From the NCBI GenBank assembly GCA_900469475.1, contig UBXG01000010.1:237959-301958 (forward strand): a DNA stretch of 64,000 bases, given 5' to 3'. The notes beneath the pieces were generated by a model. It made no database searches, was not told the origin of the DNA, and saw only the letters and a list, made by a program, of their open reading frames with translations. The stretch's first letter is position 1, and each line of letters opens with the position of its first letter. Both the position numbers and the translations under genes were made by a program. Positions 27,182 through 36,646 of the stretch are shown piece after piece. Source of the DNA: Hyphomicrobiales bacterium. Its GTDB lineage: Bacteria > Pseudomonadota > Alphaproteobacteria > Rhizobiales > Rhizobiaceae.

Positions 27182-28363
27182 AACGGCGAAGACGGCGAGG
27201 CCTCCAACCGAAAGCACCGCGCCGACATAGCCGGTCGCAGCCGCCGTAAAGCCCCAGGAGATCACCAGCCCGCCCAGCCAGGCGCCGAGCGCATTGGCGA
27301 TGTTGAAGGCGGAGTGATTGGAGGCGGCGGCCAGCGTCTGCGCATCCGCGGCCACATCCATCAGCCGCGTCTGCACGGCCGGGCAGGCTGCAAAGCCGCA
27401 GCCGATCAGGAAGACGCAGATGCAGAGCATGATGGGATTGGCTGCCGTCAGCGAGAAGAGCGTCATGATGACGATATTGAAGATCATCATGCCGCCGATC
27501 GTGCCCTTGATCGAGATGTCGCCGAGGCGCGAACCGACGATGTTACCGACATTCATGCCGATGCCGAAGAGAGCCAGCACGACCGGCACCATGGCGGTAC
27601 CGAGGCCGGCGACCTCGGTCGTCGTCGTCGCGACATAGCTGAAGATCGAGAACATGCCGCCGAAGCCGACGGCAGCGACGCCGAGCGAAAGCCAGACCTG
27701 GATGCGTTTCAGCGCACCGAGTTCACGGGCGATGCTGGCGCCTTCCTCGACCCTATCCTTGGGAAGGAAGAGGGCGATCAGCAGCATGGTGGCGAGGCCG
27801 ATGGCGCCGACCATCATGAAGGCTGCGCGCCAATTCAGAAGCTGTCCGAGGAAGGTGGCGATCGGCGTGCCGATCAGCGTCGCGATCGTTAGGCCAAGCA
27901 TGACCTGGCCGACGGCGCGCACGCGGCGATGCACCGGCACCATCGAGGCGGCAACGAGTGCCGCGACGCCGAAATAGGCGCCATGCGGCAGGCCGGTGAT
28001 GAAGCGAAGCGCCGTGAAGCTTTCGAAGGTCGGCGCAAAGGCGCTGGAAATATTGCCGGCGGCAAAGATCGCCATCATCAAGAGGAGCAGCGTGCGGCGC
28101 GCCATCTTGGCGGCAAGCACGGCAATGATGGGCGCACCGACGACGACGCCGAGCGCATAGGCGCTGATGACATGGCCCGCTTCCGGGGTTGTAACGCCAA
28201 AGGTGTCGGCGACATTCGGAAGGAGTCCCATGATGACGAATTCACCCGTGCCGATACCGAAGCTGCCGACGGCCAACGCCAAAGTCACCAGCGCGATCGC
28301 GGTGCGCGACGGCGCTTCCAGGGCGGTTTGGGTGTCGAGGGCCTCGACGGCAATATCGCTCAC
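27146..28363 (-). CDS. MFS exporter (AraJ/DHA1-type)
   Basis: 405 residues with 12 hydrophobic helices. The DHA1 features are visible: EFVIMGLLPNVADTFGVTTPEAGHVISAYALGVVVGAP in helix 1-2 and the loop 2-3 motif AAKMARRTLLL. The family moves drugs, sugars or aromatic compounds out with protons. The nearest relatives by reading are the AraJ/YdhP-type transporters. It converges on the HxlR gene with a 36-base overlap, so read-through of either gene would produce antisense RNA of the other. Confidence 0.92.
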   Translation of the reverse strand: MSDIAVEALDTQTALEAPSRTAIALVTLALAVGSFGIGTGEFVIMGLLPNVADTFGVTTPEAGHVISAYALGVVVGAPIIAVLAAKMARRTLLLLMMAIFAAGNISSAFAPTFESFTALRFITGLPHGAYFGVAALVAASMVPVHRRVRAVGQVMLGLTIATLIGTPIATFLGQLLNWRAAFMMVGAIGLATMLLIALFLPKDRVEEGASIARELGALKRIQVWLSLGVAAVGFGGMFSIFSYVATTTTEVAGLGTAMVPVVLALFGIGMNVGNIVGSRLGDISIKGTIGGMMIFNIVIMTLFSLTAANPIMLCICVFLIGCGFAACPAVQTRLMDVAADAQTLAAASNHSAFNIANALGAWLGGLVISWGFTAAATGYVGAVLSVGGLAVFAVSVGLERRTGRA

Positions 28364-28681
28364 GAAAACTCCTTGGGCGACATACGAAGATCACATGCCG
28401 CGAATCAGACGGTAAACTCCGGTTATGCGGCGTTCAGTGCATCAAACTGGAATATGGGACTGGCGAGGCACGGACATGCCTCGTTGATACTATCAATGAC
28501 CGAGGCGCATCTGTCGCGTGCGTTTTTTGCAGTGCAGCATGTCGGATCGCGCATAAGTATGCTGCAGTCGATATCGGCGAAACGGCTATAACGCTTGAAA
28601 TCGTTCCATCCAAAACCATCTGAGAAGAAGCGCACGGGCCTCGGCCCCTGATACAGTTTGCGGAAAGACCGAGAGCCCCCA
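28364..28681. other. 318-base divergent gap with two dyads
   Basis: No supported gene. The hairpin CGAGGCA-CGGACA-TGCCTCG (28464-28483) is directly followed by the perfect palindrome TTGATACTATCAA (28484-28496). Both lie between the MFS gene and the kinase-like gene and could bind a regulator of either. The rest is unremarkable. Confidence 0.4.
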
Positions 28682-29629
28682 ATGAAGTTGATCGGCTTTT
28701 TCAATCGCGATGGCGGAACGTTCCGCACGACTGACATGGCTGCCTATGAAAAGAAAGCGGAACAGGTTTTCCGCGACGCCGGTCATGATTTCGAGGCTGT
28801 GGTCGTGGAGGGGCGCAACATCGTGTCGGCAATGGAGCGTGCTGCACGCCGCGACGACATTGACGGGATTGTCGCGGGTGGCGGCGATGGCACCATTTCG
28901 GCGGCCGCCGCCATTGCCTGGAAAAACGGCGTCGCTCTCGGCGTCATTCCGGCCGGTACCATGAACCTCTTCGCCCGCTCGTTGCGGCTACCGCTCGACA
29001 TCTGGCAGACGCTGAACGTTCTTGCGACGGGTGAGGTCGACAATGTCGATATCGGTAGCGCCAACGGTCGCGCTTTCATTCATCAGTTTTCAGCGGGCTT
29101 GCATGCGCGCATGGTCCGCTATCGCAATGGCTATACTTATCGCTCGCGCATCGGAAAGATGTCGGCCAGCACGCGCGCGGCATTCGGCGTCATCGCCAAT
29201 CCGCCGGAATTCGACGTCGACTTCGAGGCCGGCGGCATTCGCGAGCGCAGGCATGTTTCGGCAATCTCCGTCTCCAACAATCCCTTCGGCGCAAATGCGC
29301 TGCTGTATGCCGATAGCCTGCGCAGCGGTGAGCTGGGCTTCTACATGGCTAAGCCGCTGCGACCACTCGGCGTCGCCCGTCTTGCCATCGACATGCTGCG
29401 CGGCCGGGTTCGCGAGAATGCCGATGTCATGGTCATGCACGCGCCGGAAGTGCATCTGCATTTCCCGAAGCTGCGCCAGCTTGCCAACTGCGTCATGGAT
29501 GGCGAGTTGCTGCCTCTCGAGCGCGACGTGACGCTCAAGGTGCATCCCGGCGAGCTCAAGGTGATGGTCCGAGAGGGGACGGCCGCCAGCGTTGCGCGCG
29601 AGGGCGCAGTCGACAGCGTCGCCATCTGA
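28682..29629 (+). CDS. Diacylglycerol kinase catalytic-domain lipid kinase
   Basis: 315 residues from ATG 28682. The DAGK/sphingosine-kinase nucleotide site GIVAGGGDGTISAAAAIAWK (about residues 61-80) and the following GVIPAGTMNLFARSLRLP are exact for the family; the C-terminal beta-sandwich follows. It likely phosphorylates a lipid (diacylglycerol, ceramide or similar) at the inner membrane. It has no membrane helix. It is alone on its strand and converges on the glutamine-synthetase-like gene 5 bases away. Confidence 0.9.
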   Translation: MKLIGFFNRDGGTFRTTDMAAYEKKAEQVFRDAGHDFEAVVVEGRNIVSAMERAARRDDIDGIVAGGGDGTISAAAAIAWKNGVALGVIPAGTMNLFARSLRLPLDIWQTLNVLATGEVDNVDIGSANGRAFIHQFSAGLHARMVRYRNGYTYRSRIGKMSASTRAAFGVIANPPEFDVDFEAGGIRERRHVSAISVSNNPFGANALLYADSLRSGELGFYMAKPLRPLGVARLAIDMLRGRVRENADVMVMHAPEVHLHFPKLRQLANCVMDGELLPLERDVTLKVHPGELKVMVREGTAASVAREGAVDSVAI

Positions 29630-29634
29630 TGGAT

Positions 29635-30975
29635 TCAGAGGCGGGGTAGGTAGGCCCTGTAATCGAAATCGGAAACCGTGCGCAGGTGGCTGAGCGCTTC
29701 CTTATGCTTCGTCTCGCCATAGAGCTTCTGATACCGCTCGCCGAAAATGTCGGCGATGAAGGCTGAGGCTCGGAAGCGTTCGACGGCCGTCAGGAAATCA
29801 TGCGTCAGCTTGGGCGCATCGGCCGGCACGTAAGCCGGCGTCGTCTCCTCACCGGGATCGAGGTCGTTCTCAAGGCCCAGCAACATACCGCCCAGAATCG
29901 CCGCCAGCATCAGATACGGATTGGCATCGGCGCCGGCGACGCGGTGCTCGATGCGCGCACCCGGCCCGTCCTTTTCGGGGATGCGCACGGCCGTTCCGCG
30001 GTGGCCGAAGCCCCAGGTGAGATCGACCGGGGCAAACGAGCCCGGCTGGAAGCGGCGGTAGGAATTGGCATAGGGTGCAAAGATCAGCTGCGCATCCTGC
30101 AAGGTCTGTAGCAGCCCTGCGCAGATCGACTTCAGTCTCTTCGGCTCACAGCCCGCAGCATCAAGGACATTGCGCCCTTGAGCGTCGATGATACTGGCAT
30201 GCACATGCAGCCCTGAGCCGGCATGATCGGTATAGGGCTTGGCCATGCAGGTCGATTTCAGGCCATGCTTGCGGGCGGCTTGCTCGGCCACACGTTTCAG
30301 CATGATGCAGTCATCCGCGGCCGCCAGCGCGTCCGGGCGATGCAGCAGGTTGACTTCGAACTGGCCAGGGCCGAATTCCGCCGTCGTTGCGTCTGCCGGC
30401 AGGCCCTGCGCCCGCGCGTAGGCGCGCAGCGTTTCGAGATAATCGTCAAGGAGATCGACGGCATCCATGTCGTAGAGCTGAAAGCCGTTGGGCTCGCCCT
30501 GATAGGTCAGGGCAGCCGGTGGCGAGGGGATGCCTCTGTCGCGCCAGTCTCCGGCAAGCAGATAGAATTCCAACTCGGTCGCGATGACGGGTGTCAGGCC
30601 GAGCGTCTTGTAGCGATCGACCACGGCCGAAAGAATGGCACGCGGGTCCTGGAAGCTCGGGCTGCCGTCGAGCTCGTGCATGGTGGCGAGCACCTGCTTC
30701 GATCCCGCTGGCGCCCAGGGCATGTCGGCGAGCGTTCGCTGATCGGCGACACAGGTCCCATCGGGATCTCCAATCGTCAGCGACAGGCCGGTGATGTCGT
30801 CATTGTCGTCACCCCAGATATCGAGCGATTGCGTCGAGGTCGGCAGCCGCACGGCGTCGGACCAAACCTTCTTTTCGGCTGAAATCGGGATCTGCTTGCC
30901 GCGCAGCCGGCCGTTCATGTCCGAGATCAGCACCTCGATGCGCGCGTTACCTTCGGTTGCGTTGTCGGCCGCCAT
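29635..30975 (-). CDS. Glutamine synthetase family protein, gamma-glutamylputrescine synthetase-like
   Basis: 446 residues. The C-terminal catalytic domain carries the ATP-binding signature KPYTDHAGSGLHVHASI and the RIEHRVAGADANPYLMLAAIL region. The N-terminal part (LISDMNGRLRGKQIPI) matches the PuuA-type branch rather than GlnA: there is no adenylylation tyrosine segment. It would ligate glutamate to putrescine or another amine using ATP. The divergent class III aminotransferase next door suggests a polyamine-use pair. A different amine substrate is possible. Confidence 0.85.
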   Translation of the reverse strand: MAADNATEGNARIEVLISDMNGRLRGKQIPISAEKKVWSDAVRLPTSTQSLDIWGDDNDDITGLSLTIGDPDGTCVADQRTLADMPWAPAGSKQVLATMHELDGSPSFQDPRAILSAVVDRYKTLGLTPVIATELEFYLLAGDWRDRGIPSPPAALTYQGEPNGFQLYDMDAVDLLDDYLETLRAYARAQGLPADATTAEFGPGQFEVNLLHRPDALAAADDCIMLKRVAEQAARKHGLKSTCMAKPYTDHAGSGLHVHASIIDAQGRNVLDAAGCEPKRLKSICAGLLQTLQDAQLIFAPYANSYRRFQPGSFAPVDLTWGFGHRGTAVRIPEKDGPGARIEHRVAGADANPYLMLAAILGGMLLGLENDLDPGEETTPAYVPADAPKLTHDFLTAVERFRASAFIADIFGERYQKLYGETKHKEALSHLRTVSDFDYRAYLPRL

Positions 30976-31062
30976 GCTCTTGTAAATCCCCCATGCTCAC
31001 GGCATGGTCGTAAACCAAGATAGCTTGCAGTCAAGTCCGGCTGCGTTGCGCTCCGGTGCTTA

Positions 31063-31194
31063 GCCCCTCACCCTAGCCCTCTCCCCGCACATGCGGGGAG
31101 AGGGAACTCTCCGGTGCTCAGCTGTGCTCAAAGCGGCATGGGGCAGGATAACCCCCTCTCCCCGTTCGACGGGGAGAGGGCTGGGGTGAGGGGC
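31063..31194. repeat. RIME-like intergenic palindromic element
   Basis: One large inverted repeat: GCCCCTCACCCTAG (31063-31076) mirrors CTGGGGTGAGGGGC (31181-31194) with a single mismatch. Two nested hairpins sit inside: CCCTCTCCCCGCA/TGCGGGGAGAGGG (31077-31104) and CCCTCTCCCCG/CGGGGAGAGGG (31154-31180). Size and structure match Rhizobium-specific intergenic mosaic elements. It lies between two divergent genes, which is unusual for a structure able to stop transcription. Confidence 0.8.
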
Positions 31195-31263
31195 CATGCA
31201 CAGAGTCGCGGCGCTCAAGGATTTGCCTGACAGGCACCAATCGCAATGAGGTGAGTTTCAACC

Positions 31264-32631
31264 ATGTCCGATACGTCCAGCCGCTCCAATCTCGCCGCCC
31301 TCGATGCCGCCCATCACCTCCATCCTTTTGCCGATATGCGCAAGCTCAATGCCGAGGGTGCCCGCGTCATCCAGCGCGGCGAGGGCGTCTATATTTTCGA
31401 TGCGGAGGGACGGAAGTATCTGGATGGCTTTGCCGGCCTCTGGTGCGTCAACATCGGCTATGGCCGCACAGAGATTGCCGACGCAGTTGCCAGGCAGATG
31501 AACGAGCTGCCCTACTACAACACCTTCTTCGGCACCACGACCACGCCGGCGACGCTTCTCGCCGAAAAGGTCTGCGCCCATGCGGGGCCGCAGTTCAACC
31601 ATGTCTTCTTCACCAATTCCGGCTCCGAGGCCAACGATACCTGGTTTCGCATGGCGAGGGTTTACTGGGGCGCCGTGGGCAAGCCGACGAAGAAGACCAT
31701 CATCGCCCGCAAGAACGGCTATCACGGCTCGACGGTCGCCGGCGCCAGCATGGGCGGCATGAAATACATGCACGAGCAGGGCGATCTGCCGATCCCTGGC
31801 GTCGTCCATATCGGCCAACCCTATTGGTATGCCGAGGGTGGCGATCTCTCGCCGGGGGAATTTGGTCTCAAGGTCGCTCGCGAACTCGAAGCCAAGATCG
31901 ACGAGCTGGGTGAAGACAATGTCGCAGCCTTTGTCGCCGAGCCGGTGCAGGGTGCCGGTGGCGTCATCATTCCGCCGTCGACCTATTGGCCCGAGATCGC
32001 GCGCATCTGCAAGGCGAGGAACATCCTGCTCGTCTGCGACGAGGTGATCTGCGGCTTCGGCCGCCTCGGCGCATGGTTCGGCCATCAGCATTTCGGAGTC
32101 GAGCCGGATCTGGCCCCGATCGCCAAGGGACTGTCGTCAGGCTATCTGCCGATCGGTGGCGTACTCGTCAGCGATCGTATCGCCGATGTGCTGATCAATG
32201 AAGTCGGCGAATTCAATCACGGCTTCACCTATTCAGGCCACCCGGTCTGCGCGGCCGCCGCCCTTGAAAACCTCCGGATCATCGAGGAGGAAGGGCTGGT
32301 CGAGCGCGTGCGCGACGATATCGGCCCTTACTTCGCCAAGGCTTGGGGCAGCCTTGCCGATCATGACATGGTCGGCGAAGCCGTCAGTATCGGCTTGATG
32401 GGCGGCCTGCAACTCGCCGCCGATAAATCCACGCGTCGGCGTTTCGAGAAGCCGGATGCAATCGGATCAGCCGTGCGCAATCATGCGCTCGCCAACGGCC
32501 TGGTCCTGCGCGCCACCGGCGACCGCATGCTGGCCTCGCCGCCGCTCGTCATCAGCCATGAGGAAGTAGATACCATGGTACGGATCGCGCGTGACGCGCT
32601 CGATGCCGTCTGGGCGGAAAGGAAATCGTAG
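31264..32631 (+). CDS. Class III (omega) aminotransferase, putrescine/amine-type
   Basis: 455 residues of a PLP-dependent fold-type I enzyme. The substrate loop GLWCVNIGYG, the cofactor motif NSGSEANDTWFRMAR, the aspartate in LLVCDEVICGFGRLG and the Schiff-base lysine in APIAKGLSSGYLPIGG are all present. Length and sequence fit the SpuC-like putrescine/cadaverine:pyruvate aminotransferases and beta-alanine:pyruvate enzymes. The divergent PuuA-like gene points to polyamine catabolism. The exact donor cannot be read. It starts at ATG 31264 after AATGAGGTG. Confidence 0.93.
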   Translation: MSDTSSRSNLAALDAAHHLHPFADMRKLNAEGARVIQRGEGVYIFDAEGRKYLDGFAGLWCVNIGYGRTEIADAVARQMNELPYYNTFFGTTTTPATLLAEKVCAHAGPQFNHVFFTNSGSEANDTWFRMARVYWGAVGKPTKKTIIARKNGYHGSTVAGASMGGMKYMHEQGDLPIPGVVHIGQPYWYAEGGDLSPGEFGLKVARELEAKIDELGEDNVAAFVAEPVQGAGGVIIPPSTYWPEIARICKARNILLVCDEVICGFGRLGAWFGHQHFGVEPDLAPIAKGLSSGYLPIGGVLVSDRIADVLINEVGEFNHGFTYSGHPVCAAAALENLRIIEEEGLVERVRDDIGPYFAKAWGSLADHDMVGEAVSIGLMGGLQLAADKSTRRRFEKPDAIGSAVRNHALANGLVLRATGDRMLASPPLVISHEEVDTMVRIARDALDAVWAERKS

Positions 32632-33246
32632 TCAGGGCTTGGGTTTCGGCACGTCCCACTTGCCCGCCTTGTGAAGGGCAAGCGTCAGTGCCGCAACGTG
32701 GATGACCTGGATCATCTTGCCTTCCAGCACCAGTTCTATCGCCTGGCGGATCGGCATGCGGATCAGGCGGATGCGCTCGGTCGGGTCGTCCGCCGGCCTG
32801 CTTGCAAGCTCGACATTGCGGGCAATGACGATATGCGAGTGGTTGTTATGCGTGGCCGGATTGGGCGCGAGCTTGCCGACATAATCCCATTCGGCGGATG
32901 AAAGGCCGGTTTCCTCGCGCAGCTCGCGCGCGGCCGCTTCGACCGGACTTGCATCATTCGCATCCACGGCTCCGCCAGGGAGCTCGAGCGCTACGACGCC
33001 GAGACCGTGACGATACTGCTGAACGAGATAGATATGATCCTCGGCATCGAGCGCGATGATCCCGACCCAATCGGGATATTCCAGCACGTAGTAGGGCGCG
33101 ATCTCCACACCCTCCGCCGTCACGCAGTTATCCGCACGAACCTTCAGCCAGCGATCATGAACAAGGCGTGTCGAGCTTGTTGTCCGCCATGGTGGCAGGT
33201 CTGCCGTGTCCGATAGCTGGCTGTTGATGTCGTCTTTCGAGCTCAT
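32632..33246 (-). CDS. NUDIX hydrolase (ADP-ribose pyrophosphatase-like)
   Basis: 204 residues. The Nudix box is LPGGAVDANDASPVEAAARELREETGL (about residues 114-140), with the REL-REETG core intact and one extra residue ahead of it compared with the consensus. ADP-ribose pyrophosphatases (NudF/NUDT5) share the length and the N-terminal beta domain seen here. It would hydrolyse a nucleoside diphosphate linked to another group. Its stop abuts the convergent aminotransferase with no gap. Confidence 0.88.
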   Translation of the reverse strand: MSSKDDINSQLSDTADLPPWRTTSSTRLVHDRWLKVRADNCVTAEGVEIAPYYVLEYPDWVGIIALDAEDHIYLVQQYRHGLGVVALELPGGAVDANDASPVEAAARELREETGLSSAEWDYVGKLAPNPATHNNHSHIVIARNVELASRPADDPTERIRLIRMPIRQAIELVLEGKMIQVIHVAALTLALHKAGKWDVPKPKP

Positions 33247-33295
33247 GCGCGGCTCAGCTCCTGTTGCCGATAGGCGCGGGCCTAAGCACGATAGG

Positions 33296-34318
33296 CTAGG
33301 CGTCCTGATGATCGCGATCGAAGATCTTGCGCACGATATAGTTCGGCGAGAGATCGTCGCGATAATAGATACGGGCGATCATTTCGGCGAGAATGCCTGT
33401 CGTGATCATCTGTACCGACGACAGGAGCAGCACGACGCCGACCATCAGCAGCGGACGGCTGCCGATATCGTCGCCGAAGATGAACTTGTCGATGAAGAGC
33501 CACAGCAGGATGATGCCGGCAAGCGCGCCGAGGCCGAGGCCGAGTGAGCCGAAGAAGTGCCCCGGCCGCGCCTTGTAGCGCATGAAGAACATCACCGACA
33601 GCAGATCGAGGATGACGCGGAAGGTGCGCGAAATCCCGTATTTCGATGTGCCGTGCTGGCGGGCATGGTGGGTGACCGGCACTTCGCCGATGCGCGAGCT
33701 CGGCACGACGCCGGCAACCCAGGCGGGGATGAAGCGGTGCATTTCGCCCATCAGCTTCACCTGCTTGATGATGGAGGCGCGATAGATCTTCAGGCTACAG
33801 CCATAGTCGTGCAGCTTGACGCCGGTGATGCGGCCGATCAGATAGTTGGCGCACCAGGAGGGGATCTTGCGCAGCAGGAGGCCGTCCTGGCGGTTCTTGC
33901 GCCAGCCGACGAGCAGATCGAGCTGCCGCCGCTCCAGTTCGTCGACCATCGAAGGGATATCCTTCGGATCATTCTGCAGGTCTCCGTCCATGGTGGCGAT
34001 CAAGCGGCCGTTGGCCGCATCGATACCGGCCTGCATGGCCGCGGTTTGCCCGAAATTGCGCTGAAGCTCGACGATGCGCAGCGTCAGTCCCTCTTGCGAA
34101 AGTGACCGGCGGGCATTGACGAGTGTCGCGTCCGTGCTGCCGTCATCGACCAGGATCAGTTCCCAGGATTTGGCAAATCCGCTCATGGCGGCGCAAATAC
34201 GCTCGATGAGCGGTCCAACACTTTCTTCCTCGTTGAAGACGGGCACGACCAGCGAAAGCTCGAGAGGGCTTTCCGGATCGGCCTGGGGGAGGGTCGACTC
34301 TGCCGTTGTCTGCAACAC
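33296..34318 (-). CDS. Family 2 glycosyltransferase with two membrane helices (ArnC/DPM-like)
   Basis: 340 residues. The GT-A domain shows LSLVVPVFNEEESVGPLIER, the first aspartate motif LVDDGSTDAT and the DxD-type IATMDGDLQNDPKDIP. The C-terminus holds two hydrophobic helices (about 245-270 and 280-305). The layout matches polyprenyl-phosphate glycosyltransferases that load a sugar on undecaprenyl phosphate at the cytoplasmic face. The divergent UPF0104 membrane protein begins 94 bases away and could be its flippase partner. Sugar and product unknown. Confidence 0.9.
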   Translation of the reverse strand: MLQTTAESTLPQADPESPLELSLVVPVFNEEESVGPLIERICAAMSGFAKSWELILVDDGSTDATLVNARRSLSQEGLTLRIVELQRNFGQTAAMQAGIDAANGRLIATMDGDLQNDPKDIPSMVDELERRQLDLLVGWRKNRQDGLLLRKIPSWCANYLIGRITGVKLHDYGCSLKIYRASIIKQVKLMGEMHRFIPAWVAGVVPSSRIGEVPVTHHARQHGTSKYGISRTFRVILDLLSVMFFMRYKARPGHFFGSLGLGLGALAGIILLWLFIDKFIFGDDIGSRPLLMVGVVLLLSSVQMITTGILAEMIARIYYRDDLSPNYIVRKIFDRDHQDA

Positions 34319-34411
34319 TTCTTTCTCCTAAAAGACCGGCAGTACTTGCCGGACGAAACGAGCGAAAAGTCCGGTTTCAGCCTTCCGCTCGCATTTGGGT
34401 GCCCTAACTAC

Positions 34412-35380
34412 ATGAAGACTCCGACGGTTGCCAGCCGACAGAATTGGTTTATTCGCAACCGAATGACACTGCTGACGCTCGCAGTCGTCCTTACCTATGC
34501 GGCCTTCATCGAATGGTTTTGGGGCTGGACCTCGATCCTGGCGCAATGGGGCAAGGTCGGCGCCTGGCCTATCCTTCTCGCTCTCGCGCTCCTGACGAGC
34601 ACCTATTTCCTGCGCACCTGGCGCATCTACGATTACTTCCCGAAGGAAACCTCGGGCCATTTTGCGGCGCTATTCCGTGTGACGCAGGTCCATAATCTGC
34701 TGAATATCATGATGCCCTTCCGAACGGGGGAAACCAGCTTCCCGGTGCTGATGCGCTCCGAATTCGGCATTCCTCTGGCGCGGGGAACTTCGGCGCTATT
34801 CGTCATGCGGCTGCTCGACCTGCATGCGCTGCTGGCCGCAGCCGGCTTCGGCCTTGCGCTTGCTTCGCCCTATCATGTCTTGGCCTGGATCGTATGGGCG
34901 CTTTTCCTTCTGCTGCCGGTCGTAGGCTTTGCCTCCCGCCGGCCGCTGATCCGCCTTGCCGCCCGCGCCCTGCCAAAGAAGGCGCAAGGGCTGGTGCATG
35001 AGCTGGAGCGCGGCCTGCCGATTGATGCCAGCGCCTTTGCGCGCGCCTGGCTGACGACTATCGTCAACTGGCTCGTCAAGGTCGTGGTGCTCGCTTGGGC
35101 GCTTGGCCTCATGAACGTCACGCCGCTTTCCGCAAGCTTCGGCGGCGCTCTCGGCGGCGAATTATCATCAGTCCTGCCCGTGCATGCGCCCGGAGGCGTC
35201 GGCACCTATCCGGCCGGGATCACCGCCGGCGCCATGGCTTTTGGTGCTTCGAGCGCCAAGGAGGCAATCGAAAATCTCGCACAGGCGAGCATCAACGCTC
35301 ACCTGCTGATCGTGGTTTCTGCGTTGACGGGGACTGCGATCGGATTGCTGATCTCGCGCAAACGCGTACCCGTGGCTTAA
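34412..35380 (+). CDS. UPF0104/lysylphosphatidylglycerol-synthase-TM family membrane protein
   Basis: 322 residues from ATG 34412; the frame opens at a TTG 66 bases earlier and the ribosome site is weak for both. Seven to eight hydrophobic helices include the family signature LLNIMMPFRTGETSFPVLMR (about 90-110), GGELSSVLPVHAPGGVGTYP (about 245-265) and a last helix near the end. Members include MprF-like and glycolipid flippase-type proteins. There is no soluble synthetase domain, so it is not MprF. Placed head to head with a lipid-linked GT2, it may move the GT product. Confidence 0.82.
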   Translation: MKTPTVASRQNWFIRNRMTLLTLAVVLTYAAFIEWFWGWTSILAQWGKVGAWPILLALALLTSTYFLRTWRIYDYFPKETSGHFAALFRVTQVHNLLNIMMPFRTGETSFPVLMRSEFGIPLARGTSALFVMRLLDLHALLAAAGFGLALASPYHVLAWIVWALFLLLPVVGFASRRPLIRLAARALPKKAQGLVHELERGLPIDASAFARAWLTTIVNWLVKVVVLAWALGLMNVTPLSASFGGALGGELSSVLPVHAPGGVGTYPAGITAGAMAFGASSAKEAIENLAQASINAHLLIVVSALTGTAIGLLISRKRVPVA

Positions 35381-35394
35381 AAATCGCAGCATCT

Positions 35395-36642
35395 TTAGTG
35401 CCGGATCTGATCGCCGAGCTCGGCCAATCGCTTGCGCAGGAATGCCTGCTCCGGCGCCTGCTGGCATAGCGAAAGCGCTGTTTGATAGGATTGTCGCGCC
35501 TCATCCGTCCGGCCAAGCTGGCGCAGAAAATCGGCCTTTGCGGCGTGGGTGAGGTGATATCGCGCCATCCGTTCCTCTTGCAGCAGCCCATCGACGATGG
35601 AAAGCGCTGCCACCGGACCATCGCACATGGAGACTGCCACCGCCCGATTAAGCTCGATCACAGGGGAGGGGCTCGCCGTCAGCAGCAGATCATAGAGCAT
35701 CACCAGCTTTCGCCAGTCGGTATCCTCTGCGGTCTTGGCGCGAGCATGTTCCGCGGCGATCGCCGCCTGCAGTGCATAGCTGCCGACGCTATCTGCCGCC
35801 ATCGCTCTTGCTGACAGCGCCAAACCTTCGCGGATCTGACCATGATCCCACAGCGCACGATCCTGATCGACGAGCAGAACGAGATCGCCGGAGGTATCGG
35901 TGCGGGCATGCCGCCGCGAATCCTGCAGCAGCATGATGGCCAGCAGCCCCTCGACTTCCGAATCCGGCAATAGCTGCAGCAACAGCCTGCCGAGTCGTAT
36001 GGCCTCCGCGGCCAGATCGGCGCGCACGATCGCAGAGCCGGAGGATGCCGAATAGCCCTCGTTGAAGACGAGGTAGATGACATGCAGCACCTGCGCCAGA
36101 AGCTCCGGCAGTTCGGCCTTGCCGGGTACCTCATAGGGAATATGTTCGGTGCGGATGCGGTTCTTGGCGCGGACGATGCGTTGGGCAACGGTTGGAGCCG
36201 GAATCAGAAAGGCATGGGCAATCTCTTCCGTCGTCAGGCCGCAGACCTCCCGCAAGGCCATCGCCATCCGCGCCTCGGCAGGAATAAGTGGGTGACAGCA
36301 GGTGAAGATCAGTCGCAGCATGTCGTCCTCGATCTCCTCGCTTCGCGATGTCTCCATTATCTCGCCCTCCGGATAGAGGCTGTCGGCGATATCGAGCTGG
36401 GCCGCATCGAAACGCGAGCGCCGCCTTATATTGTCGATGGCGCGAAAACGTCCGGCGGAGACGAGCCAGGCATAGGGATTGGCCGGGATGGTCTCCTCCG
36501 TCCATTGCTGCGACGCTGCTGCAAAGGCATCATGAAGGGCTTCCTCCGCTCGGTCGAAATCGCCAAGCAGACGGATCAGCGTTGCCAGCACGCGGCGCGA
36601 GTGGCTGCGATAGATGCCTTCAATGATTCGGTTCAGCGACAC
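35395..36642 (-). CDS. ECF42-type RNA polymerase sigma factor with TPR-like C-terminus
   Basis: 415 residues, twice a normal ECF sigma. Sigma-2 reads LLGDFDRAEEALHDAFAAA and NPYAWLVSAGRFRAIDNIRR (residues 20-75). Sigma-4 is LTTEEIAHAFLIPAPTVAQR (about 134-153). From about residue 180 an alpha-helical extension follows with TPR-like helices (YDLLLTASPSPVIELNRAVA, then ADFLRQLGRTDEARQSYQTA). This architecture, together with upstream DGPF/YCII proteins, defines the ECF42 group, which has no anti-sigma factor; the extension is needed for activity. It follows the third DGPF gene by 4 bases in one operon, and the promoter before that operon matches the group motif. Confidence 0.93.
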   Translation of the reverse strand: MSLNRIIEGIYRSHSRRVLATLIRLLGDFDRAEEALHDAFAAASQQWTEETIPANPYAWLVSAGRFRAIDNIRRRSRFDAAQLDIADSLYPEGEIMETSRSEEIEDDMLRLIFTCCHPLIPAEARMAMALREVCGLTTEEIAHAFLIPAPTVAQRIVRAKNRIRTEHIPYEVPGKAELPELLAQVLHVIYLVFNEGYSASSGSAIVRADLAAEAIRLGRLLLQLLPDSEVEGLLAIMLLQDSRRHARTDTSGDLVLLVDQDRALWDHGQIREGLALSARAMAADSVGSYALQAAIAAEHARAKTAEDTDWRKLVMLYDLLLTASPSPVIELNRAVAVSMCDGPVAALSIVDGLLQEERMARYHLTHAAKADFLRQLGRTDEARQSYQTALSLCQQAPEQAFLRKRLAELGDQIRH

Positions 36643-36646
36643 GGCG

